Assembly: GCA_028551475.1 (NCBI GenBank) | Contig: CM052358.1 | Location: 21,974,853 to 22,038,852, forward strand | Direction of reading: 5' to 3' | Length of the DNA: 64,000 nt | Source: Casuarina equisetifolia | Taxonomy: Eukaryota > Streptophyta > Magnoliopsida > Fagales > Casuarinaceae | In this document: positions 1 to 12,877 of the stretch, one piece after another | How positions within the stretch are numbered: position 1 is the first letter of the stretch | How the letters are laid out: each line of letters begins with the position of its first letter | Program-made: the position numbers and the translations under genes | Notes under the pieces: model-generated | Told to the model about the DNA's origin: nothing | Databases searched by the model: none | Seen by the model: the letters and a program-made list of their open reading frames with translations, nothing else

Positions 1-448
1 TTCTATTTCAGGTAACCAAAGAGACCTCGATATTTTCCACTTGTCTAGTTCTTTTCGTTAACATCCCCTCTATAGTATTTTGCCAATTCTACTTTCCTTC
101 GGAAGTATGAAACTCTAAATCAGTTTGTAGCTGAACCTGCGACATCTGACATTGAATATCTTCCCAAAATGGAATTATTTTAATAATTATCATCATCTTA
201 GCCAAGAATTTTTGGTTTTCAATAGGTGCTGTCTTAGAACATCCTATGGTTGTGCTGGTATCAATTTTTCTGACAACCATTCTGCAAGAACTTGATGCTT
301 GAATTCACATCTAGCCTGCTATTGTGAAAAATATTGATCTTATAGATATTACTCTTTATTTGCAATATAACATGGTTCGAGTTGATACTGAATGCTGCTT
401 TTCTTCTTTAAAACTGTTAAGCTTACGGTGATGTTGTTTTTGGTCCAG
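1..448 (+). other. Intron of the CWC22 gene (3' part)
   Basis: This stretch precedes the last CWC22 exon and ends in a pyrimidine-rich tract with CAG at 446-448. No CWC22 coding sequence upstream of the ELSEHLG motif is visible in it, so it is read as the 3' part of an intron that starts outside the window. Seen: splice acceptor and lack of homologous coding sequence. Inferred: that the whole stretch is intronic. Confidence 0.6.
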
Positions 449-811
449 GAATTGTCGGAGCATCTGGGCATCCGTTTACTGAATGAACGTCTTTCAGATC
501 CTGCGATGCAGGACTCTTTCGAGTCCATCTTCCCAAGGGATAATCCCAAGAACACACGGTTTTCTATTAACTTCTTCACATCTATCGGGCTTGGTGGCAT
601 CACTGAAAACTTACGTGAGTACCTGAAGAATATGCCACGCCTGATTATGCAACAAGAGCAAGCAGTATCTGGATCCGACTCAGATGAAGAGTCTGATAGT
701 TCAGATAGTTCGGACTCAGAGACAGCTAGTTCTGACACTGAATCTGATTCACCAAGCTCAGATGAGAGTGAAAGGGATAAAAGACGGAGGAAGCGAAGTC
801 GGAGAGATTAA
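449..811 (+). CDS. CWC22: Pre-mRNA-splicing factor CWC22, last exon (partial gene)
   Basis: This is the C-terminal 120 codons of CWC22, a spliceosome component that in animals and yeast brings eIF4A3 to the spliceosome and is needed for splicing and exon-junction-complex deposition. The exon starts after the acceptor at 447-448 in phase 0 and ends at TAA 809-811. It encodes the end of the MA3 domain (ELSEHLGIRLLNERL, then NPKNTRFSINFFTSIGLGGI and ENLREYLKNMPRLIMQQ). An acidic Ser/Asp/Glu-rich tail and a basic end (RRRKRSRRD) follow, as expected for the plant protein. The upstream exons with the MIF4G domain lie outside the window. Identification rests on remembered similarity to the Arabidopsis MIF4G/MA3 protein. 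I am confident of the family. The tail is low-complexity and gives no further information. Confidence 0.93.
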   Translation, partial: ELSEHLGIRLLNERLSDPAMQDSFESIFPRDNPKNTRFSINFFTSIGLGGITENLREYLKNMPRLIMQQEQAVSGSDSDEESDSSDSSDSETASSDTESDSPSSDESERDKRRRKRSRRD

Positions 812-3770
812 GGAAACGTAATGCTGTGCCAGGGACAACTTCTCGGCGAACTTTTGAAATGTTGTATTTGTGTAGTTCTATCCTAGGTAGTTTTACTGTC
901 CAGTTCTCAATAAGCTTCCCTATTTTGATATGCTGAGAGTTTCTGTTTTTGAATTTCTTGAGCTAAGTTGCTGATGTTGAGGTAGAATGCTTTCAGTTAA
1001 GTGTTCTTTTTTTAGGCTCTACTATGCTGTTTGATGATATTTTCACTTGCCATTAACCTTCAACTTTTTGGACTTCAAAATGATTTGGTAATGCAGTAAG
1101 ATCCAGGTGGCATATGCATAGTGAGGTTCCTGCTCGATCATGGGCTTTACTTTATCTAGTGTTTAAGGATTCGTTTTGGGCAAGACAAATTGCTATTCAA
1201 GGCTAATTAATGTAGCCATAGCATTTGTACCACTTTATTTAGTACTGGGGTTTTAATTTGTCATCAGTTAAGATAAATGTGGGATATTCTTACTAAGAGT
1301 CTTCTTTAACAAAAAAATGTCTCTTCATTATAAGTTGGTTTTAAGGAAAAATAGTTTCTTCTATAATATTAAATCCCAAGTTTAGAGGAGCACTTTCATG
1401 CATGAAATCTAGAGTCTAAAATGATATGTAAGTCTGCTGCAATATTGATTGTATGGGATTATCATGAAATATGTCTTCTCTTTATAAATTAATTTTAAAG
1501 AAAAGAAATTTCTTATGCTTTAAAAAAAAAAATAGAGGGAAAAAGGTGGGAGAATTTGGTGTCTTGAAACAAAAACCCTTTTTTTGGTCTCGAGTAATGA
1601 GTAAGGCAACTTGACAAATTTGCTATGCTTATGCAAGCGTACCTAACTCTACTATTATATACAGTTTTACCTAACTCTACGAAAACAATCTTCTCCCACT
1701 TCTACGCTTCCAAGCTAAAGATTGACCTTTGTTCACTCTGTGAAGGGAGCAGATAACCTGTTTGCTTTCAACTTGTCCACAACAATGGAAAGAAGAACAT
1801 GATAGGGATGGTGATAACTGATCTCCCAGCCAGTGAGCTGATGGCGGGAGCAGTACTTACTACTTCAACCTTTGTCCCACTTCCTGGACTAGTGCGCAGA
1901 CATCATTCCCAACATCATCTTCCAACTTTGGAAACTTACCTGTCTATCTTCTTCTGTCACCATTATTGCTTCCTTGTTCATAAACCTGAGGAAAAAGCTT
2001 GGTAGGCAGGCCACTGTGGTTTGTAGTGACAGCAAAAACATGAAAAGCTGAGGCTGTGTCAGTCTGTCTACTTGTCTTAGAAGAGAGATCTTGGCCAAGT
2101 TGGTGGAGTTTGTGGTCGCTTTGCTTGGTGGTATTGGTATTATCTATTTGCGCACCACATTCAACAATGAATTCCCACTTGCACGTAAGGTAATGGCCTT
2201 TATTTATTCCTCTGAAAACTACACGAACCAACCACTTCCAATTCACAATTACCTCTAAACTTGCTTGATTACTGTCAGCCAAGCGTCTAGATAAGGTTTG
2301 CATACGTATATCACCTCACTACCTAAGGAGATAATGGAAAACACGGGTGAAGCCAAAACTCGGGGTTTTGGCTTGTTTATAAATCTAAAGAATTATCAAG
2401 CTTATAAGATACATTATAAATTTTTTTATTATTTCTGATGTAGAATTTAATTGTTGTTCTTATTTCTAATATAAGATAATTTATCAATTATTAAAAACTC
2501 AAGTAAGCGAAAATCTTGAGAAGAAGTTATAAAATCCTAAAAATAACTAAAAATAAGAATTTTCCTTAAAAATGCATAAACCGTTATTCTCATGCAAATG
2601 CTTGATATCCATGTTTGTCACCCAACATACATTATCGTTAATCTCCCATCATTAACATAGGAAAACTTTGGACGCACTGAAAATGTCCAACCTCCCTTGT
2701 TCAATCAGGACGGTGGAATGTGTACCTTGAATGATAACAACCACAATTGCTTAGTAAATGGACCCAATTGAAAAGGAAACCACTCTTGTCGGATGTCATG
2801 CCGTGTCTCATTCACGATGAGTCATTTGGTACCACAGACAGCAAACATTAGTTATAAAACTAATTACCCATTTGAATCGTGGACAAGCACATGAATTTTT
2901 TATTTGAACCCTAAAACTTGAACAAAGCTAATAATGTGCTTGGATTATCAAACTAATGCAATTAAATATCCGTTTAATTGGTAAAGTGGGAAGATTAATT
3001 GTTGATAGTGGAATTTTCCTTAAATGGTATATACAACACCAAGATCTCCCAAAATTTTAATGTCCTGTGGATTATATCCAGCCATAGTTTTTTTTTTCTT
3101 TTATTATGAACTGTCTTACCCACAAACGTGCTCACATTCACCTAGTCTCGGATTTGGACCTCTCGGGACCAAGAGGTCCCAGGCCACCTTAGCCTCCAGG
3201 CCTAGGCATCCCAACTCTAGCCATATTACTTGAAAAGAGAAAAGCCAGATCATTAATTTTTTTTTTTTGGCATGAGGTAAACATAAATTATTTAAGTGGA
3301 CTACCTTTGGCCAACATCGGTGATGATAACTCGATATGTCATTAATGAGATAATTATTTAAGAAGTTAATTACCATGTGACAAGTTGTGAAATTTAGTTA
3401 GAATTTTGTAGCATCTTTCATAGTAAAAATATAAGATTCTCTGGTCATTTTGGTTGGATATGTACTTTTTTTTCCTTCTATAATAAACGTGAAAATAACC
3501 ATCAATGCTTGGTCACACTTTCCCGTGAGCAAGAATGGGTAAAAGGCACAAAAGGGTTGTCAGACTTTCCCAACAAAAACTGTTGAAAAGGGATGGAGAT
3601 GAATAAATTTAGGTGATCAGCATTAACTAGAGAATAGTTTTCTGGGTGGGCGTTTAGGAAAGGCAAAGTCAAAACAGGCTGCCCTTACCTGCTATCACTG
3701 ACCACATGCTGTAATTAGCTAAAGATAACACTAGTAGGTTACAAGAGATGGTACCAATCCTACTTAGGTG
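812..3770. other. Gene-poor intergenic DNA downstream of CWC22
   Basis: The CWC22 3' UTR probably occupies the first few hundred bases. Beyond it I see AT-rich sequence with no convincing coding region. A small GC-rich island at about 3120-3225 contains a perfect 8-bp hairpin stem (3156-3163 with 3172-3179, arms GGACCTCT and AGAGGTCC). A minus-strand open frame at 1944-2303 matches no family I know and is not called. Confidence 0.6.
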
Positions 3771-3774
3771 CTAA

Positions 3775-4690
3775 ATGTTGAACACAATAAAAACTTTCTA
3801 GGCCAAACCTAACTGGAAACACGGAGAATTGAAAGGAAGTGAGAAAATATATGTGCATACTTACACCTTTAGAATACAGAGTTTTTAGGGGTTGTTTTCT
3901 CCTATTTAGAGTAATCATGAAAAGTGTTAGATATAAAAGGATCATAAACTCAAAAATAAGGTTTTGATCCTCCACTCAATCCTCAACGTGTTCATTAGTG
4001 TTATTGGGTAAAGTATCGATTTATAACCAATTGAGATGATAAATTTAAGATGTAATTGCTTTTCAATCTCATCAAGGGAAAATTTTTAAGAGAACGAAAA
4101 TTTTCAACAAACTGAAAACACTAATAATTGAATAGATGTGAAAAAATATATGTATGCCTACTTAAATTTTTTATAATATAAAGTTTTAAGGACTATTTCT
4201 TTCTTATTTAAAATAATTATGAAGAGTATTATCTATAAAAAGATAATAAAAATGAAACCTTAATCTTCCACTCAATTCTCAACATGTTCATTGGTGTGAC
4301 TCAATAAAGTGTTGATTTATACTCTAGTGAGTTAATAGGATTTAGATGCTAGTTACTTCTCAATCTCATCAAAGAGAAATTGTTGGTAAGGAAGAAAATT
4401 TCCACTACCTAAAAACACCAATAATTGAATGGGAGCAAGAAAATATGTAAAGATGCTTAAGCTTTTAGAATACAAAACTTTAAGCAACAGTTCTCTTTTA
4501 TTTAAAATAATTATGAAAATTATTAAATACAAAACAATCATACTTAAAATGAGACTTTACTCCTCCCCCTCATTCCTCGACTTGTCCATTGGTGTTGCAG
4601 TACAATATTGATTTATAACCAGTTGATTCCAGCTGCTTCTCACTCTCATCAGAGGAAAATTTTTAGTAAGGAAGAAAATTTCCACAACTG
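3775..4690 (+). repeat. Degenerate tandem repeat, three copies of ~297 bp
   Basis: Three diverged copies are arranged head to tail. An anchor beginning CTCAAT/CTCATT (…CAACATGTTCATTGGTGT…) occurs at 3974, 4271 and 4569, and a second anchor (GAAAATAT…CTTA…AGAATACA) at about 3842, 4138 and 4437. The period is therefore about 297 bp. Copies differ by many substitutions and small indels. No coding sequence is evident. It may be a decayed satellite or a tandemly duplicated transposon fragment. Confidence 0.8.
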
Positions 4691-6170
4691 TCCCATCAGA
4701 TGATGCTTTTCTCTAGAACAAGTGTTGACCCACCATAGGAACAAGTCAATAATGTTTTCATTATTGCTGACAGCCCCCGTTCTTGTTCAAGTAGCCGACA
4801 TATCAAAAGGACAAGAAAACTAAGAGAATCCGTGGATTCCATGTTTAAGGAACACCATTAGATAGTCAGAATTGTCAGCATTCGGAAAAACACTCTTTTA
4901 AATGGAATCCAGAGAAGACATGAATAAATTATGGGACACTTTTAGAGAAAAATGGAAGAATATTTTGGTGGGTGTACATGACTAGCAAGAACGTCTTAGA
5001 GTCTTAACAGTGTTACCCATGTGAACTTCCTACGAGAGGTTAGTACCATTTTTTAACTTGACTAGTCATTGGCAATTAGCTGTAAACTCGTCACCTAATT
5101 TGTAACATTGGAATCACCATTAACTACTACACTATTATTTAGCATATGTTATAGATAACTGTGTCCAAGTGATGATTTAGTGCATGTCAAGAAATATGCC
5201 TGAGTTACATTGGTAAGTTAAGAAAATATTTTTTTATTTTTATTTTTATTTTTATTTTTTAACATATATATTCAATTTCGCTTAATATCAAGTAATATAT
5301 GTTATCAACTAAATTAGGTGTTTGTCGTCATAAAAAATACAATTATTTATTCGTTAATAACTATAACTTTTGTTTAATAAAAATAGTTAATCTGAATTAA
5401 TATCTAATCATAAAAAAGAGAATATTAAATAGTAATTAATGCAAAATGTTTAATTTCTTTATTATGGCCAAATTCCTTTTTTTTTCAAATTGGTTGTTAG
5501 GAAAAAAAAAATTCAAATATTAAAAAAAATAGTTTAGGTTAAGGTATCTTTTCCCCACGTAAACTGGTTGTTATTAAGAATCCAACAATGTAATAGAATC
5601 TTAAAAACCCACTATCCGTTGAAGTGCAGGCTTCAATTGAATTGCGTGGGTTTCCCGAAATAGATCGGATTTCTATAAATTGTCGGGTAGAAGCATCGTT
5701 TAACTTCTGCAACTAAACCTCGTTTTCTGGTTCTTTCCTTGCACCGCAGTCCCTTTCTGAATCTAAACAAGGATCCACTTTTCTGGATACTGTACTCCAG
5801 CAAAAGCATTACCTTTGCTTCTCGCATTTGTTGGATTGCGATGTTTGTTAAAGTCAGAGCAAATTTAGAAAGTGTTTATTAAAAATCTGATCATCCGGTT
5901 GATTGCTTCTAGAGATATGCTGAAATGGGTGACACTGCAGAGCGGTCGACGCTATATGCAGGGTTTTTGAAAATAAGAAAAAAATCTAACAACAAAGTCC
6001 TCTGGGTGCTAGAAAATGAAGATTTCTTGTGAATTCTCAGCTTTCATAAGTATTTCTCCAGTGCAGTGAATAGCTTCGAAGTATTGCGAGAGCTGTTTGT
6101 GTCGGCCAAGTTCACCCCCGAAGAAAACGACAGGGCATCCGTGATACTCTTCTGTCTCTATCCACCCTCT
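4691..6170. other. AT-rich intergenic DNA with an (ATTTTT)n tract
   Basis: No gene is seen. A short (ATTTTT)n microsatellite lies at 5231-5260. The segment from about 5590 to 6170 is richer in GC and may be the distal promoter of the GH127 gene. Confidence 0.5.
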
Positions 6171-6180
6171 CTATATATAG
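6171..6180 (+). promoter_or_regulatory. Probable TATA box of the GH127 gene
   Basis: CTATATATAG sits after a pyrimidine-rich stretch (TCTCTATCCACCCTCTC), a typical plant core-promoter arrangement. The first coding ATG is about 660 bp downstream, so the leader is long or contains an intron. TTTTCTGTAG at 6717-6726 could be the leader-intron acceptor. This is an inference from motif and position only. Confidence 0.45.
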
Positions 6181-6838
6181 AAGAAGTAGATGGCAGGTGG
6201 TGTATGAGTTGTTAAATTATTGTTCTTATCTGAGTTGTCTTTTCACTGTTTTATTTCCTAAATTTTTGCTTAATCCTCAATCAATTCATTCCCTTCACGA
6301 GATGGTTTCGGGATATGGATTGACTTCTTGGAGTGTTTCTTTTTAGCTCTTACCGCGGTGTGCCTTTATCTGAGGCCTCACATGCGGTTGTTCATTTCAC
6401 TGGTCAAGCTTTGCCCGTGGTTCTTTTCGGTGCATTGAGTCCGCCTGGGGGGTTGGAAATTGGTAGGTCTGGGAAGCTCAGTGAATTCAGAGGTTTTCAA
6501 TACCGGGTGTTTGATAAAATGTCTGCTTTTGTTTTACTTTTGCGGATTTGGAGTCAGAAGTGTCTGTTCCAGACAGTTCACTAAATTTAGGGGTTTTCTG
6601 CTCTGCGTTTTGGTTGAAAGTGAATGTTCAAATACCCCTTTGCGGATTTTGAACTTCGACTTCCTGGTTTCTGTTCCTTTCATTTTCATTCCAACGATTC
6701 CATGGAATTTTAATGTTTTCTGTAGAATCCATGCCAATTCTCTTCGTTGGGTTTGAATTCCAATTCCCTATTTGATAATCGCTTTTGTTTTATTCGATTT
6801 GATTAGAGTTTGAGGTACTTTTGACGTGAACTTTTAAG

Positions 6839-9800
6839 ATGATGAAGGGGTTTTTCCTTTTTGAAATAGTTGTGCATTTATTTCTTGTGTTATGTGGTTG
6901 TGTCATGGGTAAGGAATGTACAAACACTCCTACTCAGCTCTCATCACATTCCGTTCGATACGAGCTCCAAAAATCAAAAAATGAAACGTGGAAGAAGGAA
7001 ATGTTTTCGTTGTATCATTTGACACCAACTGATGATTCTGCATGGTCCACTTTGATACCAAGAAAAGTGTTGAGGGAAGAAGAATACAGTTGGCAAGTGA
7101 TGTACCGGAAAATGAAAAATCAAGCTGGGTTTGAACAGTCAGGAGATTATCTTAAGGAGGTATCTTTGCATGATGTGAGATTGGAGATAGGTTCAACCCA
7201 TTGGCAAGCCCAGCAAACAAATTTGGAGTATCTGTTGCTGTTGGATGTAGATAGGTTGGTTTGGAGCTTTAGGAAGACGGCTGGTTTGCCAACACCTGGT
7301 AGTCCATATGGGGGATGGGAGGCAGCGAACATTGAGCTTCGGGGTCATTTTGTTGGTTAGTTTATGTTATATGCGCTTAATTATGACTCTTCTATTGTAT
7401 CTTTCTTTTCTTTTTCTTCCTCTTTTTATGCCAAATTCCTCTCTACTTTTGGTTTACAATGAGTATCTGGTTTTGTCATCTTGAAGGGCATTACTTGAGT
7501 GCATCAGCGCTAATGTGGGCTAGTACTCACAATGATACTCTCCAGCAGAAAATGTCTGCTTTAGTATCTGGTTTATCAGATTGTCAGAAGAAAATGGGCA
7601 CAGGATACCTGTCTGCCTTTCCATCCGAGCTATTTGATCGTTTTGAAGCTATACAACCTGTTTGGGCTCCATATTATACAATTCACAAGGTGGATTCTAT
7701 CTCTATTGCCCAACAAAATGAGTTTAATAAATCAAACTAATGTAGGTAGTTTTCCACTTGTATGTTTTGATAGATCTTGGCAGGTCTACTGGATCAATAT
7801 ACATTCGCTGGTAATAATCAGGCTTTAAAAATGGTGACATGGATGGTTGAGTATTTTTACAACCGTGTCCAGAAAGTGATAGCAAGGGATACTGTGGAAA
7901 AGCACTATCGATCACTTAACGAAGAAACTGGTGGCATGAATGATGTCCTTTACAAGTTATACAGTGTAACTGTAAGTTAAACTTATCGGTCTCTTGAATT
8001 TGGTTGATACATGTTTATGCAGAAATGGCCACGTTTTTATGCTGTTTTGGAACTTTTACTAAATATGCTCTTCTTGAATTCTATTTAATCACACCAAACA
8101 TATGCCATTCCTTTCTTCTGGACTTTGGAAAATGTTATCTAAGAAACTATTTGAATCTTCAAGTATTATGGTTATTTTGGATATCTTTGGTAAATAGTAC
8201 CCAGCAGTAATTTGTTTTCTTGAATGAAAATTACTCTGATAGTTGCTCAATTTAGACATCTAAAGTTGTAAGAAAAATGAAAACTGTCTTTTATGCCTTT
8301 TATGCTGTGAATGGTGGTAAGTTCTAACTTAGATATTCTTTTGTAAGTTTCTGGTAGGATGTTATATCCGTAGATTTGCAAAGGAATGAGATTATTGTGA
8401 ACTTTGGGTTCTAATCTGTGCCGTTCATGACCCTTCATGCAGAACGATCCGAAGCATTTAGTACTGGCTCACCTTTTTGACAAACCGTGCTTTCTTGGGT
8501 TGCTTGCAGTACAGGTATTCATTTCATATCATTAGTGCAGGGTTGATTTTCATATCCTTGAAATCTCTACCAGTTTGCATCACCTGTCCATATGTTGTTT
8601 TCAAGTGCTTTTTCCAAAGCAATTCATATTGAGATATCCCAGTTATTTTAAATTCCGATTTTAATATTTACTATCATTTTATAAGAAGTTTCTTTCTTTT
8701 TCTTGTAGATTGATGATTTAGCCGGTTTTCATGCCAATACACATATCCCAATTGTCATAGGATCTCAAAAGCGGTATGAAGTCACTGGCGATCCACTTTA
8801 TAAGGTAAATTTCTTTGAACAAGATATAGATGTTCTGAACAACAATAGTGAGCAAATCCTTTCATCACTTCTGCTGCTAATGCACAATCACGATATGCTT
8901 TTGTACACCTCCCTATCCATTAGACTTCATTTTCTCTTTCCATTCAGTTGGTCTTGCACGTTGTTGTTAAAAGAATTATATGATAAAAACATTGTCATGA
9001 AGCTTTTCTCCAGAAGTTTATAATGTTCAATCGCCTATGCTGTACCAGGCAATGGGGACATTCTTCATGGACGTTGTTAACTCTTCCCATAGCTATGCAA
9101 CAGGAGGCACATCAGTCAGTGAGTTCTGGTAATTCTAGAAATCAATACTTCAATTCATTTATTCTAACTGAATCGCAATGTGCAACATTCAGTGAACAAG
9201 AACAGCTATTGGAAAATCTTCTTGCATTTTCGTTTTTACATGATTTTTGCTGGTTCCTTTTGCACTTCTCTTCTGATGTGTACCATTTGATTCCCTTTGA
9301 TGTCACAGGTCAAACCCAAAGCGATTGGCAGACACTCTACAGACAGAGAACGAAGAATCTTGCACAACTTATAACATGCTGAAGGTATGCCCTCTCTGTA
9401 GTGAATGTGCACTTTTAATAGGTCCTTCTGTTGGAAATTGATTTACATGGATATGTGTATGTGCACTTCTCTTTTGCTCCTTTCTGAAATCTATTCTCAA
9501 GATAGGTTGCCATGGAAACTAGGAATTTATGTAGACCATCATGGTCAATTTGTTCTGTAGGTCTCTCGCCACCTGTTTACCTGGACCAAGGAAGTAGCAT
9601 ATGCAGATTATTATGAGCGTGCCTTGACAAATGGGGTGCTAAGCATTCAAAGAGGAACAGATCCTGGAGTGATGATTTATATGCTCCCACTAGGTCGTGG
9701 AGTTTCCAAGGCCAGAAGCTACCACGGATGGGGAACAACAAATGACTCTTTTTGGTGTTGCTATGGCACAGGTGGGACTCGATTTGTCATTTTCAGATTT

Positions 9801-11979
9801 ATTGCTTTAGAGTTGAAGTGAAAATTCTTTTTTCTTTTTGGTTTCACCAAATTCTTGACGTCATAGAATTTGAGGAATTGCTTGCTGACAAATGCGTTTT
9901 CTCTGTTATGAATCCTTAATGGTAACTGTTGGTGTTTTATCTCTTAGCGCCCCATTCTCTGTTAAGTGTTTCTGATTCTGCTTCTCTAGGAATTGAATCA
10001 TTCTCGAAGTTAGGAGATTCCATATATTTTGAAGAGGAAGGAGAAGTTCCTGGTCTTTACGTCATCCAGTATGTATCAAGCTCGCTTGATTGGAAATCTG
10101 GCCAAGTTTCGCTCATTCAGAAAGTTGATCCCGTTGGTTCAGGGGATCCTTATCTTCGAGTGACATTGACTTTTGCTTCAAAAGGGGTAATATTTAATTT
10201 CATTTCAGTGAAGAGCGATATAGAAATTCGTTTGGCTCTTTGATGATGGCAGCCAACATATCATTGCTGACTACATGTTATACTTTACATCTCCTACGAT
10301 AACATGGAACAGGCAATTGCTAATTATAATGTTAAAGATGAATGCTGTTTGTATGCTCTGTATTAACACAGTTCTAGTATCAACCTACCCGATGTTGATA
10401 ACCTTCAGTTTGGTCTTGGTCCTGGATCTGAAGGAAGTTCTGGAAAACATGGATCCTGTTAATTGGAGGTTACTTTCTGGGATATAGACTCTTCGTTCAA
10501 GTTTAATACTTTTTGTATCATGTAAAAACTTCTTAAGATAGCGTGTTGGTAAATGCTCTTAAAACAATGTCCATAAATCTCCTTTTACAGTATTTGACAT
10601 TGAAAGTCAGAGTCTACGAATAATTTTGTTTCTTGAAGCTAATAGGGCACGTTGAAACTCCTTTTGCTTCACTTTCTGCTAGTTCTCCCTGTACCTATTT
10701 GGTTTCAGCATTGCTATGGATAGCTTTAATACTGGATCTGATCTGCAGGGAGCAAACCAATTATCTAACTTGAACCTTCGGATACCAAGTTGGACGTTTA
10801 CAAATGGTGCGAAGGCATTGCTAAGTGGTCAGAGTTTGCCTCTACCGGCTCCAGGTGTGAATTTCCTCTTGCTATATGTTAGATTTTCTTGAAAAGGACA
10901 AAACATGACCCAGCATATATTTACCTTTTGATTTTTCTAAACATCTGTTCAATGGAGTATAACTCTGTTGAAAAAGTTATTTGGCTTTACTCTGGCATTT
11001 TTGGTGCAAATCTATAGAGTTTCTTGACTAAGTCCATCCTCATGCAGGTAATTTCCTATCGGTCCCTAGAAACTGGAGATCTGGCGACAAATTAACTCTT
11101 CAGTTGCCCATTAGTTTGAGAACAGAAACTATTAAAGGTATTGTCAGGGGGTAATCAACTTGAGCCTCTGCATAGTAACAATGTTCAGAAAAAGATTGGT
11201 ATCAATGAGAGATTTTGACAATGTCTTTCTAATGAACTGCAGATGAACGGCCAGAGTATGGTTCTATTCAGGCAATACTTTTTGGCCCATATCTGCTTGC
11301 AGGTTTTACCAGTGGTGAATGGGACATTAAAACTGGTTTAGGGAACTCTCTTTCAGACTGGGTCACTCCAATCCCTGCTGATTATAATTCTTATCTGGTT
11401 TCTTTGTCTCAAGAAACTTTTGCCATGACAAATTCAAACCAATCACTCACAATGGAGGAATTACCTGAACCTGGCACTGATTCAGCTGTTCATGCCACTT
11501 TCAGACTCATCTTAAACGACTCATTCCCTGAAGCATTTGCAACAATAAAAGATGCTATTGGCAAAACAGTGATGCTAGAACCATTTGATTTTCCTGGAAG
11601 AGTCGTAGTTTACCAAGGAACTGAGGGAAACCTTGGAGTTGCAGACGCTACTGATGGCGTCGGCTCTTCTGCCTTCCGGTTGGTCGCAGGATTGGATGGA
11701 AGGCCAGAAACCGTGTCATTGGAGTCAGACAGCAGCAGGGATTGCTTTGTGTATAGCGGTGTGAACTACAATTCAGGTGCAAGCTTAAAGCTGAGCTGCA
11801 GATCAGAGTCCTCAGATGATGGATTTTATCAGGCTGCTAGCTTTGTATTGAACCAGGGTATAAGTGAGTATCATCCTATCAGCTTTGCAGCCAGAGGGGA
11901 GAAGAGGAATTTTCTTCTGTCACCATTACTGAGCTTCAAGGATGAATCTTATACTGTTTATTTCAACATCCAAGCTTAA
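6839..11979 (+). CDS. GH127 (DUF1680) beta-L-arabinofuranosidase-like glycosidase
   Basis: Coding exons: 6839-7355, 7487-7689, 7774-7971, 8443-8514, 8709-8804, 9049-9128, 9309-9384, 9561-9771, 9990-10186, 10749-10854, 11048-11137, 11243-11979. They join in phase to 860 aa, about the size of the Arabidopsis At5g12950/At5g12960 proteins. GH127 enzymes release beta-L-arabinofuranose from arabinosylated glycans; in plants the likely substrates are hydroxyproline-linked arabinans of wall glycoproteins. Residues 1-24 form a hydrophobic signal peptide, so the protein is probably secreted. The zinc/cysteine catalytic site of the bacterial enzyme HypBA1 is recognisable: EESC gives Glu405 and Cys407, and FWCCYGTG gives Cys480-Cys481, one of which matches the nucleophile. 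Glu387 of SEFW may be the acid/base. Signature stretches ELRGHFVGHYLSA and LNEETGGMNDVLY are intact. Substrate has not been tested and is inferred from the family. Exon boundaries are well supported by phase and homology. Confidence 0.93.
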
Positions 11980-12696
11980 TAATCTGGGAAGGAGATTGTG
12001 GTGTCACACATATGTCGTACAATCAGTTGTACAATAAGCTCAATAAAATTAGATTACAGAGATGTTGTGCATGCTTTCTAGGAAATGACAAACAGTATTC
12101 TTCGTCCAGCAACAAGTTCTCCATTTTTTATCAAATGTGAAGATTCTCTTCTCCCTTAGACTAAACTCAATGAAACAACGCCCAATGACCCCTTAATATT
12201 TGTTCTTCTTTTGTCACAAATTCACTCAGTTATATAATAATCGCTGAAATGTTCATTTCTTTTTTGAAATTAACTTACAAAAAAAGGGGATAACTTTTTC
12301 ATATATAACAAATTTTACAGTATATTATAAACAATGTCAAACATTTCAACACTTCCTTCTTACCACCACTATAAGGTAAAATTATGGGTTTCATGAATAA
12401 ATTATGGACCAATACATTATCGCGATCATTGAATCATGGGCTTTGGTATCAAATTGACTTAAGTTGTAAAAGGGCTAACATGTTTTTGGTGAATAAGGCT
12501 GGTGAAATATTCTATAATACAGAATATCTACTAATAAAATTAGTATTTTAAATTTTTCTCATAATATTCTAAGGAAAGGAAAACTGCTTGAAATAATTGG
12601 AAAAGATTATTTAATAACCATCCATATACACGAAACCCATACAGGCTTCTATATTTCGAGAATGAGACCCCAATTCCCATATTGCCCTTCTATACT

Positions 12697-12710
12697 TGGG
12701 CTGAAGCCCA
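12697..12710. promoter_or_regulatory. Palindromic pair of site II elements upstream of RPL31
   Basis: TGGGCTGAAGCCCA contains two inverted site II motifs (TGGGCY). Plant ribosomal-protein promoters commonly pair site II elements, bound by TCP factors such as TCP20, with a telo-box. It lies about 170 bp before the RPL31 start codon. Confidence 0.65.
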
Positions 12711-12826
12711 CCAAAAGTCGTCTCGGTAATTTTCTCACTATTTTAAGGGCATATTAGACATAACGCAACCACTATATTTGCTCTCGGCTTCGTTGCAGTG
12801 CAAGGTGGGTTTTCTAATTCGAGCTG

Positions 12827-12835
12827 TTAGGGTTT
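12827..12835 (-). promoter_or_regulatory. Telo-box of the RPL31 gene
   Basis: TTAGGGTTT on the plus strand is AAACCCTAA on the minus strand, the interstitial telomere motif found near the transcription start of plant ribosomal-protein genes. It lies 42 bp before the ATG, within or just before the leader. Confidence 0.65.
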
Positions 12836-12877
12836 TTACTGTTTGCTTCGGCGGCAGAGCTTCAGAGCCGGCAAAAA

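Noticed and set aside
1944..2303. 119-residue minus-strand open frame downstream of CWC22
   Set aside because: It does not resemble any family I know, and no splice partners could be placed with confidence.
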